Assembly: GCA_038380795.1 (NCBI GenBank)
Contig: CM076261.1
Span: forward strand, 11,042,556-11,106,555
Direction of reading: 5' to 3'
From: Pyrocephalus nanus
Lineage: Eukaryota; Chordata; Aves; Passeriformes; Tyrannidae
Length of the DNA: 64,000 bases
Shown here: piece by piece, positions 41,689 through 52,341 of the stretch
Position numbering within the stretch: position 1 is the stretch's first letter
Layout of the letters: each line of letters begins with the position of its first letter
Notes under the pieces: generated by a model
What the model saw: only the letters and a program-made list of their open reading frames with translations
What the model was told of the DNA's origin: nothing
The model's database searches: none
Program-made: the position numbers and the translations under genes

Positions 41689-42012
41689 CCAGGACCCGTC
41701 CTGACTCCTGGACGATCGCGTTTCAGTTGTAGATCTGTTTCATTCTGCACAACCAAACGGTTTCAGCAGTGCTGAAATGAGGCAGAAAGTTTCTGCTGCC
41801 GCTCTCCCAGCCGGACCACATCCAAAACAAAGCAGGTACTCATTTCCCACAGAGGCATCCCCAGGCAGCGCCGGGGTTGCGAGGCTGTGCGTGGGTGCTG
41901 CCGGCCACCAGCCCCAGCGTGACACTGCACCTTCTCCTGATGCCGGTGCTCAGACTCCCCGCCCTCCACCCTCCACTCTTTATTCTATGAAAGCACCTGG
42001 TTTAGTTATTCC

Positions 42013-42014
<2 letters not shown>

Positions 42015-42054
<40 letters not shown>
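42015..42054 (+). repeat. Second poly-T run of 40
   Basis: Forty consecutive T, followed by aaatcttcctctccttcc. The length is identical to the run at 41,649, with 326 bases of GC-rich DNA between the two. Confidence 0.95.
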
Positions 42055-42059
<5 letters not shown>

Positions 42060-42524
42060 TTCCTCTCCTTCCTCCCCACCACCCTGAGGTTTAAACAGTG
42101 GCCGGGTAGGCGTGACAGCAGCACTAGAGAGACAGAGGGCAGCAGGGGTACGAGGTTTTAGATCTCCTGAGCAGGTCGGCGGTGGGTCGGTGCCCTGCCC
42201 CGCCAGAGCCACCCTGCGACCAAGGGACCAGGAGAGGCGATCCCGGTCCAGCCCAGTGCCCCCGGCTGCCTCCCGCCAGCCAGGAGGACGGGCCGGGGCA
42301 GGGAGTGTGGGGTTCGCAAGTGTCAGGCTGGGGAGGCTGAAAGGGCAAAGCTGTAAAGAGGGGACTCCGCAAGTTCGGATTAGTTTTGCGACTTTTATCT
42401 TCACGCCCCGGGAGCTCAGTCAATCGCAGCTTCTAGGACAAATTGTGTGTTAGGTTGCGGGGGGAGAAATAATAATAATAATAAAAAAAATTCTAAAGTC
42501 TCTCCCTTCAGCTCTGCGTTTCAA

Positions 42525-42547
42525 ATGCAAATCGGGAGAGAGATTGG
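42525..42547 (+). promoter_or_regulatory. Octamer (ATGCAAAT) and inverted CCAAT box upstream of exon 1
   Basis: A perfect POU-factor octamer, ATGCAAAT, is at 42,525-42,532. It is followed 10 bases later by ATTGG (42,543-42,547), an inverted CCAAT box of the kind NF-Y binds. Both lie just upstream of the GC-rich exon, where a core promoter would be expected. The motifs are seen directly; function is inferred. An AT-rich (aat)n run at about 42,468-42,490 is the only TATA-like sequence nearby. Confidence 0.4.
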
Positions 42548-42819
42548 TTCCCGCCCCACCCCCTAGCCCGGCTCCTGATTTTTATCCAAAGGACTCCATC
42601 TGTATATCCTGTCAAGGAGGAGGAGGAGAGGAGGGAAGGGGGCTGGGGAGGATTGGAGCAGGGCAGGCTGCTTGCTCCCTGGATCCCTCTTCAATTGCCA
42701 CCGCTGGGTCTTCGGGAGGTACAAAGAGTCCCTGTGCCGCCTCCGGGCGCCCTCGAACGCAGCTGGCAGCCGGCTCCGGCCGCCGAGCGGTGATATCCCC
42801 TGCCCAGAGCAGCATCCCC

Positions 42820-42890
42820 ACCTCCTCTGCCTTCTCCCTCCCTCCCCGCTCCTTCCCTCCCTCCTTCCTCTTCCTCCTCCTCCCGCAGCC
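42820..42890 (+). repeat. Polypyrimidine (CCT/TCC)-rich tract in exon 1
   Basis: The plus strand is almost all C and T here (ccctccctccttcctcttcctcctcctccc). It faces the purine (GGA)n tract about 90 bases downstream, so the two could pair in a transcript. Confidence 0.8.
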
Positions 42891-42975
42891 CCGATCCGCA
42901 CCCAGTCGGAGCTGGGCTTGGCACAGCACCCACTTCTCCCTCCGTGTGCCCAGCGGCTGGCCGCGCAGTGCCGTG

Positions 42976-43026
42976 GTGGAGGAGGAGAAGGAGGAGGAGG
43001 AGGAGGAGGAGGAGGAGGAGGAGGAG
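42976..43026 (+). repeat. (GGA)n microsatellite within exon 1
   Basis: About 17 GGA/GAG triplets with one GAA interruption, running into GCGGCGGCGG. It gives spurious poly-Glu/poly-Arg frames on the plus strand and poly-Ser/Pro/Leu on the minus strand. It is purine-only and may form G-quadruplex or triplex structure in DNA or the mRNA leader. Confidence 0.9.
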
Positions 43027-43090
43027 CGGCGGCGGCAGCGCTCCTTCCTCCGCGGGTGCAGGCGAGTGTGCGGGCGGGCGCGCAGCCCCC

Positions 43091-43231
43091 ATGCCAGGCG
43101 GGCGCCCCGCCGCCCGCCGCCCGACCCCTTCCGCCCGGGAGCATCCCGCCAGCACTTCGCCGCGGAGGAGCCGGCGGCCCTTGGGATTAAAATACTCACA
43201 GCGCCGGGAAGCCGAGGCAGAGTGGGAGCAG
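43091..43231 (+). other. Upstream ORF start in exon 1 (continues in exon 2 to a stop at 51,964-51,966)
   Basis: The ATG at 43,091 has a weak context (C at -3, C at +4). It opens 47 codons that end exactly on the exon boundary. With the modelled splice, the frame continues for eight more codons in exon 2 and stops at TGA 51,964-51,966, giving 55 residues rich in Arg, Pro and Ala. It is the only ATG from 42,533 to the CDH7 start in the spliced leader. The stop is 165 nt before the CDH7 ATG, so reinitiation or leaky scanning is feasible. It depends entirely on the splice model and on transcription starting upstream of it. Confidence 0.4.
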
Positions 43232-43405
43232 GTAAGTGCGGGCTGCACCTGTGCCTTTCCCTGCCTTCCTTCCCCTCCCGTGTAGGCAGAGGGCGGTCGG
43301 AGCAGTTGCGGAAAAGGGCTGTACGCTGTTCGTCCACACCCGCTCGCCCCGGACGGCTCCTGCCCGGAGCGGGGCCGCGGCTCCGCGGAGCCGGCGCGGC
43401 CGCGG

Positions 43406-43411
43406 GTAAGT
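43406..43411 (+). other. Alternative splice donor candidate (GTAAGT)
   Basis: A second GTAAGT lies 174 bases downstream of the modelled exon 1 donor, preceded by gccgcgg, still inside the CpG island. If used, it would lengthen exon 1 and place the upstream ORF in a different continuation. The exon-side match is weaker than at 43,231 (GCGG versus GCAG). Confidence 0.25.
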
Positions 43412-46400
43412 TTGGCGCTTCCCGCGCTGGGGGTGGCCCGGGCAGCGCGGCGGGGACCGGCCTCGGGACCATCGGCACCAGGGATGGCCGGGGGAACGGG
43501 GAGAGCGAGAGCACTGGGACTATAGGCGTGCGCGCATCTTGTGAGAAATTAGAGAACAATAGCATCACTCTTGACTCTTTGGAGAAGTCTCACAGACAAG
43601 CAGGGAAGTGGGGTGGGGGAAGGGAGGACCACGGACTTCTGCAAAATACAGGCAGCACAAAGTCCTGACTGTCTCAGTCCTTTCTGCCCAGCCAAAGCGA
43701 TTGTCTTGCTTGGCCTTGAAGTCCGGCAGTGATGTTACAGTGCAAAAGATTAGTGAGGCAAGGAAATTTCCTGACTTATTTCCCAGAGCTTTCGTCCTTT
43801 TATGTCAAGGATGTTCTAGAGTTTGCAAACGTTGAAATTATGGGAGCTATTTTTTTGATTAGTATTCAGCTGGTAAGGCTAGCTCTGCAGTGTTTGGGTG
43901 ATACTGACCCTTCCCTCTCTGCCCCGTCCCCTCCATCTATCCACATACCCACACTCACAGGCATGTCCTGCTTTCCTACAATAGGCTGTGTGCACCGGTA
44001 GCAAGTGGTTTGTGATCTGGATCCTCAGACTTCTCGTTGCTAATGGAGGAAAAAAAAAAATCACTTTTTGAGATATAATTTAGCCTTTATACTCATGCTT
44101 TCAGAAGGTGAGGTAGTTCAGGTGAGCAAGGATTCTGCTAACGATGTCTTCCCCGGGATTTAGGGAGGGATGGGAGATGGAGACTAGTGAGGTGCTCTGA
44201 TTCAGGGAACTGAAACGCTGATACTTTATTTTTTTCCCCATTGCAAGGAAAAATCTTGTGTTCTGATAGATAACTTCTCAAGTCAAAGCAGAGACTTGAA
44301 AGGGCAGAGTATGCTTCATAGTCTCTCAAAGAAGACATACTGCCTTGCCATTATTTAGCTAAAACATAGGTGATTGTGCAGCTTTGCAGAAAACAAATTG
44401 CTTTTCCAGGACAAATAAATAAATAAGTACATAAAAGAGCCAAACTCTGAAGCATGCCATTTTCTGAACGTCTCTCATTGGCATTGATGTGTGACTTGAC
44501 TTTTCTACACTCATTACATCTACTAATAGTTTTTGTGTTATTATATTTGAAGTTTGCAGGGAATTGTTACTGGTAAAAGCTAGATACTTTCTTTCTGAAA
44601 AAGATAGGTCTACATAATACCAGGTGCAGAGCTGTTCAGATGGGCAGTAGCACGAAAGTTGCATAACTAAATTAAGTTTGCTTAGAATAAAGCTTCTGAA
44701 GGTACAACAGGTCAGCAGATAAAGATCAGCTGTAAAGTCAAGTCGATTTTCTCTCAGCAATATCATAACAGTTTTAAAGATGCAGAAGTGAAGTGAGGAG
44801 GTTTAGAAATTATGTGATTGTGCCTCATTAGAAATAGTTCAGTGCAATGTGTGTATTATCATCTCTGGAGGGAAAAAAAAAAAAGAGCAAAAAGCAAACT
44901 AAACAAACCCAAAGAACTATCCAGGGACCAAATGTGTCATCCTGTTTAAAGTCCCTGGACACAGTTTTATAGTTTTCCAGTCTGCACCTACCAGGGCATC
45001 TATCTAGGCATCTAGACACACTTTTTTTACAATCGTGAAGAAAGGCTAAGTGAGATTTACAAAACAATTGCAATAAAATCCACATCGGGGCAAGAAGAGC
45101 AGAGCTAAAACCTGACTCTGACAACTTTTAATATTAAGTACATGCAATATATATGGTTTAAGTACTTAATAAAGACTTAAAACTACCTGGAATATTAGGA
45201 AAGTGTTGAAAATAATAACCTGATCTACCATTTCATATTATAAGTGCATGTCAGTTAATGTGAATGAAATTACAAACTTCAGTAATACAGACTATTTTCT
45301 TGCAAAAAGCCATTAAAGACTGAAGTTTTAATCAAGGGGCATTTCACCCTTATAATGAGAGACTTTACTGTCATTAAAGGCTGATGTAGGTCATTAGAAT
45401 TGTGTTAAGTCAGATGACAGTCTCACAACTCTCTTAAGTCTACTTCCATTGATTTGATAGCAAAGCACTCTTGATTATTTGCTATTGATTTAATAGCAAA
45501 TAATTCTTATCTTTTCATATAATAGGGTAACTGTAAAGCATTTGTATAATTGCAGATTAACTGTGAATTATCTGATGAGAAGAATGGATACAGCATCCAT
45601 GTAGATTTTCACCTATCCTTTTCATATATGACTGTGTAAGTGTCCATGCTGTGTCCATGTTTTTCTATGTTTCTTCAGCAGTCAGAGACTTGACTGAAGG
45701 AAATCATTAATGCAAGACTTTACATTGTTCTAGTCCAACTTAAATTACTACTTTACTATAAACCTAGCTAAGCATTTTCTCAAAGGGATTCAACTCATAA
45801 ATTGACTCCAGTGTGTGATGGAAATGGAAAATATTTTAAACTTCAAATGGTTTACAGATGAATATGCTGCTTGGGAGCCAGTTTTAGTGATGGGTTGGCT
45901 AGTAAGTTTCTGTGTGTGATTTTTGGCTATTGACTTCAGTATCTGATGTGTTGAGCAGTTCTTCAATGAAGGCCTTTCTTGAGGAATTCAGTTTCCTTTA
46001 GTTTATCACACACATTTTTTCATGCTACTACTGGGTATTGTTTTCTTATGGCAATAAAAATCATTAAATTCTAGCTGAGGAAGGGTGCATAAAATAGATG
46101 GTTACTTCGGTTCTTCCTGTCAAACCAGGCTTAACTCTAAGCAGTAATGCAGGAGTGCCTCCTCTGGGAATTCAGCGGTTCTGCAAGAAAATCATCCCTA
46201 GGCATTATGTGAAGTTCCTCGGCTAAAATGAGGCTGCAGAAATCGAGCTTGTGCAAATTTAAATATTTGTCTTGATTGGTCCCAGATCCACAAATACTGC
46301 TGGCGTTTCTTTTCAATAACTGATCAAATTAGCATAATCCTTCTCAGCAACTTAGATGTTTCAAATGTGCCGTAGCAAGGTGAAAAACCAGCTAAGCACT

Positions 46401-49204
46401 TTCACATGGAGAAAATGATATTCAAAACAAATTTTTCTTTTGTTAATTTTTCTTGGGGAAAAACCCCCACCCACCAACAACCCAAACAATTTAACACTCT
46501 AGCCACATTCCATCTTATGATCAACTGCAGAGCTGTATAAAAGACCAAAAGCTGTTGCCGGGGGGGGGGGTGTGGTGTGCATTTTTTTAAGCTGTATCAT
46601 TAATGAAGTGTGCCTAGTGTTTTTCTGTTTCCTCATCAGGTCCTTTCACCTGAGTCAGAGGGTATTGGATCCAGTTTAGTGTAACAGTGCCATATGTTTG
46701 GAGCAGTGATAGTTTTTTGCTTGATAACCAGATGCAGACTGCAGGATGTGCACTACATTTACAGATCTCCCATGTGAATATTTAGGCCAGTTAGCGGCAG
46801 GAGGTTGTGGTCTGTAGATGTAATGTCATCTGGCACAGGGAATTAATAGGTTTCATTGTACTGCCTTGACTTGCAGAGCTTTATTTCATTGAAGGGTCCC
46901 CACTCTACTTGCTCCAAGACACCCTCGTTGTTTGGGTTTTTTTTGCTTTCCCTGAAAGAAGTGATAACCAGACAATGCAATTGACACCATAATTAGACAT
47001 TTTCTCAAAGATCACATAGTTCCTGTGCCTGTGAAGGAGTCTCTTGTAATACTTAGGATGTGTAACATGGAGGAGCTGCAGGCTTATAACAAAGGGGAAT
47101 TTTCTCTGTCACTGAATGTAACACCCTGTCCAATGGACATTGTAAAATCGAATGTCAAAACATAAATATTTCAGTGAGGCAGTTCAGCTGTCAGGAGGCT
47201 CACCTGCTGATTCCACTGTGTTTAAAGCATTGTGATTCAAGATCCAGTGGCCACAGTCACCCTCAGAATTATTTCAACACCCAGGGTCTGATTTTACTGA
47301 ATGACTAAAGTAGAGAACAAACAAACAAGTGTGGAATTACTGTGCATTGTTGACCAAGGAAAGCAAGACTTACTAGCAGGCGATGGTTGGAGTGCACTTT
47401 CAGAGTCAGTGGGGTCCAGATTTATGCAGTAAATTTTGCAATGGCATTAAAAATTGAAGCAGTTTGATGAGAGGAGAATAATGCGGCAGAGGGAAGGAAG
47501 AGGGAAGAGAAGGCAAGAGGAGTGGTAAACTCTTCAGTTACATCTTCAATGAATGCCCTGGGCTAACAGCAAGACTTCAAAATAGAGAAATGCAATCCAG
47601 ACTAGTGGAGTTCACTAGTGGAAAAGGTTTTGGATTTCCAGTTCTTCCTGAAGCATTTTGCATTGGAAAGACATCAGGACAAAATATGCTGAAGGGCAAA
47701 ATTCCCTATTGGGTTGAAGAGATTGACAAGGAAATGATATGGTTCATAGATTAAGCTGGCACTGTGACACTGGTAGCAATGTGTGAGCAGAAGTCTGCAG
47801 GAATTTGCATTTTGGCAGCAAAGGTTAGGTGGTGCAAAGATGATCTCAAAAGCCTTCAGCAAACTGCCCTGCAGGGCTGGGGAAATCTCAGTGGTGGGGA
47901 AAGAGGGCTTCCAAGAGGATATCTCTGAGACTGAAGACTTGTCCTTATCTACTGCTGCTCTTTACTATACACAAACAGGGAAGACTAGTCATGATGTGTT
48001 GTTTTAGAAATTATGGAGTGAAGCAAAATATTCGGAGAGATTTTCAGTGGGTGTAAATTACCCTTAATTGCTTGCAGTGAGGGGGACTATTCCTTAAAGC
48101 TGAGGATCTTATTCATGATCTGAATGTTTTCAACAAATCAAGATTGCCCCTCAGAGACAGTGCATAATAGTGTCTTAGTGTCTTTTTGACACTAGCAGAT
48201 TGTTTTGGTGCAGTAAAGTAGTAATATTTTTCAGATAGCAGTGTACACCAGAATACTTCTCCTACTAGACTCTGGCTTAAATATAGTTTAATTTTTGTAC
48301 AGCAGATGGGAGAAAATGTAAATTTCATGATATATATTGAATAAAGAGGTTATTATTTTGTCAAATGTGTATATTTTCAGTCTGATGTTTTATGTATCAG
48401 CCGGCTATTTGAGAACATAAATATGAGAGTTTGGATATCTAGTGGATTTTTTAATTTTTATTCTTACAGCGGTTCACATGAACAGCATGTTACTGCTCAG
48501 CAAAGACAGGCCACGTGCACTATCCAGATCCCATAAAATACTCTTCAAATTACCCACCAGTTTACTTGATATTTTTCATATTTTTGATTGCCAGGACTAT
48601 ATGTAAAGAAAATATGGAATACAAGCTCAGATGTGAAAGCCAGAGCCGAAATTACTTTTTAATATTGGCAAAGTGTGAATGAGGATACATTGCATTTGGC
48701 CCCTATTTGGGGAGGGGAGTAACATATTGGAGATCAGAAACAAGATGTAACGGTGCAATTTTGTCCTAGAGTAATTAATGACATCAATCAGTTCTGTGTA
48801 ATCTGAGTCTTATTTGTGCAGAAAGTGATTGATACCATTTCATAAAAAAGCATCTTTCAACAAAAAGTACAAAATAGTTGCAGGTCAGTTTTGCCTTCAC
48901 TTGACACTCAAAGTCTGTAAACACAGATGTCAGTGAAGACATTAGAATCAGAGCACTGAATACCCTCTATCACTGTCAGTGTTAGTCATATCCAATGTTG
49001 CAAGTGCAGCCCTGAACACTGAAGTTATGCTTTAATGAGGAAAAAATGACCAACAGTACCTCTTAGTTTTCAGTTTTATGAAGGCTGTGACATTGCTTAT
49101 GTGGACTTGTGGACTTCATACTTAGAGACTTCATAGAACAGCTGATGTTGAAGTGTTACTTATGCTTGCACAAACCTCAATTTTTTTAAAATTAAAAAAT
49201 ATGT

Positions 49205-49255
49205 AAGAATATGTGTGTGTGCATACACACACACACATACGCACACACATATATC
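49205..49255 (+). repeat. (TG)n/(CA)n mixed microsatellite
   Basis: atgtgtgtgtgcat is followed by acacacacac and acgcacacacatat. The TG part and CA part are inverted copies able to fold back. Confidence 0.85.
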
Positions 49256-51939
49256 AGTAAGAAAGGTAATGCAATGCAATTTAATAAAGAGTTATTCCCA
49301 AAACAGAAAAGGTTTTTAAATACCAGAGACTTCTGCTTTTGGAGGTATCACACTCAAAAGGCAATGTACTGAAAGAACTATAAATAAAAACCTAAAAAAA
49401 GGGCTCTAAGAGGAATAGGAAGACTTTTCCTGAAGAAGAGGAAGAAGGGAGGGAAGAGTGTTTCAGAGCAGAAAGTGCTGCCACACAGCAGAATAAAAAT
49501 AATTGAAATTTTGGAATCTCTGTGGTGAAAGTATTTGAGAATGAGTAAACCACAACAATTTTTTTTTCCAGGAGGTGTGAGTATTCTGCTTTTCATCAGA
49601 TTGTGCTGTCTAGCATATGGACTGTTTTTCAGTTGGTATTTTGGGTGCGTTTTTCAGTTCTGTGCTGTGGCGTGTGGCTGGGGACCATGGCACTCCATAT
49701 GGTGGCTTTCATACTTTCCTGCAGGTGTAAAAGAAAGGATATAAGAGAACACTGTTCGAGATAAAGGTTAGAGCAATTCTAGGTTTGGAATGTCTGTTCA
49801 GAGCAAGAACAAGACATTTCAAACTGCTTAGTGAAAAGCCTCCAACATATTGTAAATGTTTTACTGACATTTCTTAAGAAAATCCATTTTGTATTTTTAT
49901 CTCTGTTAAATAACAATCTGCTGCCTCTTTGAAATAAACTGACAGTTTATCAATATCAGATGTCTTTAACATGATGTAACTTAGAGGGGGGAAATCAAGG
50001 GTGTGTAAACAGCCTCTACTACAAACAACACTTACAGTAGTTGAACAGAGGGGTAGGAAGTGAACATATCACAGAGGAAGCATAGCTACTCTCCTTAACA
50101 CTCTCTCAGTAATTACTGTCATATGGTCATGATTTACCCAAAGGGCCAGATCAAAACTGAGCTATGACTAGTTAGGATTAATCATTTCAAACTAGGCTCT
50201 GCTAGCGAAAATGACACCTGCGTGTTAATCCCGCCGTGAGAAGAGTCTTGGTCCATGTTGGAGTGATGTCTTTTATAACTGTAGCATCCTGTTTTCAAAA
50301 TTAGGGTCTTTAGGTAAGACATTGCCTATTCTCTTTGGTTTGCCTGTAGGGAGACACTGGATTTTCACATGTGGAAGCTTTCAAATTGCTGCTGCTTAGC
50401 AAACACGCTCAGTGGGTTTGTGGTTTATCCCACCAGCCTCTAAGCAAAGCCTTTCTGGTGCAGGGCAGTACCACAGAAGGGATTACTATAAAAAGGCTTT
50501 AAATACAGTCTGTAATCAGAAGAGCTTTTTATTTGTTTCATGTTTCTGCCCTCTAGGTACCTTTGGCAGCACGATGCATAGGCTTTCTGCAGCTAAAAGA
50601 GCCTGACATACTGAAAACAGATAGTGGATATCACATTTCACTCAGTTTTAATACTAGTGGGTAGGGATGTAATGATAATCTATCTGGAACGTTTAATGTG
50701 TGTGTGATTTAATGTCTAGTCTTTTTAGATTAATTAAATATAGAAAGGATGAAATCTTCTTTCTTCCATGCCTTCCTAAGTAGCAGCAGTTCACTCCAAA
50801 TTAATGCCTTGTTATCTATTTTATTTTCACCCTTATTTTCACCTCATTTTTGGCACTTCATAAATGCTTTTTGTCTTCCTCATTGCTCACTCAGACAAGG
50901 AGGATGCCTCTTTCAGGGACAGCATTGTTTACCTGGTGATTTCCCCAACAGGCAAAGCTATGTTTGGCTCTGACTGACAGAATTTATACTTTTAAAAACA
51001 TTATACTAAGTATACATTTTTACTTGAGCAGAGAAGGCTCACAGTTGTAAAAGGCAGAAAAAAGTCTCCTTTAAGTATTGAAGTTTGAGGGGTTTCTTAA
51101 AAAAAAAAAAAAAAGTGAGTTCTAACGGTTATTAAATGATTAAATTTTGAAATAAAAACAGATGCACAAAAAGATAAAAATTATATTTGTTAGTGCTGAA
51201 AAATCATTCATCATTAAATCAAGGTTTCATTGAAAACACAAAATCACATTATCCTCTGATCTTTCTCAGCATATTTCTATATAAATATATAAATTAGTCT
51301 AACATGTTTCTTACTATGTCTGACATTTGTTTTAGGAATGTAGTAAAAATGAGTGGGGAGACTCAGGGCTTTTTAGCAGGTCAGGTTCAGATCAGAACAA
51401 ATCATAGCATCTGGTGTACTGTGACTAAGAATCAATCAAATTGTTCTGAATAATCTTATACTCCTTTATTTTACTTTTGAGTTATATGGAAGAGATTTAA
51501 GCTAGGATGTGTTCCTGCTGTTAATACAACTTCCTGACTGTAGCCAGTTTGTAATTATATCATAGTAATGACAAGCAAAGTAAACCACAGCAGACAGAGG
51601 AGAAAAGAAATCAAATCAAATGACTGTAAATAACAACACTTGCTTTGGTTATTTTAAAGAGAAAAAAATGTAGCATTTGTACTGGGAAAAATAAATGGCG
51701 TATTAAGAGAACAGTCAGGGAAAAACGTTATGACTATAAATACGTCTATGTCAGCAGTAGTAATGCCATCCAAGGAGTTTGCTGTAAACTCTGAGACTGC
51801 TTATGTAAACTCATTGGTATTGATGATGAGAAAAGTAATAAATAAACATTTTTCATGCATGATGTGAAAGCTGTGAAGAATTATTTGCATTCTTGAAAAA
51901 AAAAAAAAAATTCTAACAACGGTTCTTTTTCCTGGATAG

Positions 51940-52341
51940 GTACCTGTTACAACATTTCTTTGGTGAAGGCTATTCAGCAGTGGTGACATCTTCCAATCGA
52001 CCACTCTGCAAATTATTATCTCTGGACTCCCAGCTGACACCCTGCCAGAGGCTAGAGCTACTGAGACAACTGGAATTGTGCCCGCTTTGGTCAAGGTTTT
52101 TTCTTTCACGGAGAAAAAAAAAAAAAAAAAGATGAAGCTGGGCAAAGTGGAGTTCTGCCATTTTCTGCAGATACTAGCTCTTCTCCTGTGTCTTTCTGGG
52201 ATGAATCAAGCAGAGCTCACAAGGTCCAGGTCAAAGCCCTACTTTCAATCAGGGAGGACGAGAACCAAACGCAGCTGGGTGTGGAATCAATTCTTTGTGC
52301 TGGAAGAATACATGGGTACAGACCCACTCTATGTAGGAAAG
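51940..52341 (+). other. CDH7: CDH7 exon 2 (5' UTR part plus first coding segment)
   Basis: The acceptor is read at ggatag|gta, with AG at 51,938-51,939. A CTAAC branch-point-like motif (51,913-51,917) lies about 23 nt upstream, and a short pyrimidine stretch (ttctttttcc) lies between them. The 192-nt leader part (51,940-52,131) contains no ATG, so the first AUG in this exon is the CDH7 start. An uninterrupted A17 run (52,114-52,130) sits one base before the start codon. The donor is AAG|GTAGGG at 52,341/52,342. The acceptor position is inferred from motifs; a slightly different acceptor is possible. Confidence 0.7.
52132..52341 (+). CDS. CDH7: Cadherin-7, first coding exon (N-terminal 70 residues, partial gene)
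   Basis: This exon encodes the start of a type II classical cadherin, a calcium-dependent cell-cell adhesion protein of the plasma membrane used in neural and neural-crest sorting (family knowledge). What I see: a hydrophobic signal peptide (residues about 1-27, LALLLCLSG core), a short propeptide, a furin-type site RTKR at residues 44-47, then mature EC1 beginning [13 protein letters not shown]. Trp49 and Trp51 are the paired Trp2/Trp4 residues that type II cadherins swap across the adhesive dimer. The start [13 protein letters not shown] and the propeptide [11 protein letters not shown] match CDH7 as I remember it, and not CDH6, 8, 10, 11 or 20. The ATG at 52,132 has A at -3; an in-frame extension upstream would need a GTG and would read through the A-run. 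Coding ends after Gly-Lys at AAG|GTAGGG, phase 0, where type II cadherins usually have an intron. The remaining exons are outside the window. Confidence 0.95.

Larger units (their letters stand above)
42550..43231 (+). other. CDH7: Likely CDH7 non-coding exon 1 in CpG island (5' end approximate)
   Basis: GC-rich, CpG-rich DNA ends at a consensus donor, GAGCAG|GTAAGTG (43,231/43,232). This is the best donor between the CpG island and the CDH7 start exon, on the correct strand. The segment contains a pyrimidine-rich stretch (about 42,820-42,890) and a (GGA)n tract (42,976-43,026) followed by GCGGCGGCGG. Only one ATG occurs in it, at 43,091. The transcription start cannot be seen; the left edge is placed after the octamer and inverted CCAAT motifs. 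The long open frames across this segment in several frames are low-complexity Arg/Glu/Pro strings caused by GC skew and are not proteins. Assignment to CDH7 is inferred from strand, position and splice signals. Confidence 0.55.
41700..43520. promoter_or_regulatory. CDH7: CpG island, probable CDH7 promoter region
   Basis: Base composition changes abruptly from AT-rich desert to a stretch dense in CpG (many gcg, ccg and cgc words, gggcgggcgcgc near 43,070) and returns to AT-rich DNA after about 43,520. It is the only such island in the 64 kb. It lies 8.4 kb upstream of the CDH7 start exon on the same strand and ends over a strong donor. CpG-island promoters with a non-coding first exon are common in vertebrate developmental genes. 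The edges are visual estimates. Confidence 0.75.
43232..51939 (+). other. CDH7: CDH7 intron 1 (about 8.7 kb)
   Basis: AT-rich DNA between the modelled exon 1 donor and exon 2 acceptor. It contains a second possible donor (GTAAGT at 43,406), an 11-G run (46,560-46,570), an alternating TG/CA purine-pyrimidine stretch near 49,205-49,255 and several short A runs. The open frames within it (none over 140 codons) show no family motif. No transposon was recognised. Confidence 0.55.

Noticed and set aside
42544..43668. 374-codon plus-strand frame and overlapping 318- and 193-codon minus-strand frames in the CpG island
   Set aside because: All are long because GC-rich DNA has few stops. They are low-complexity Arg/Glu/Pro/Ser strings from the GGA and CCT tracts, run through the consensus donor, and show no domain.
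52078..52131. In-frame N-terminal extension of CDH7 starting at 52,078
   Set aside because: It begins at GTG, not ATG, and its poly-Lys comes from the A17 run. The known family N-terminus starts at the ATG at 52,132.
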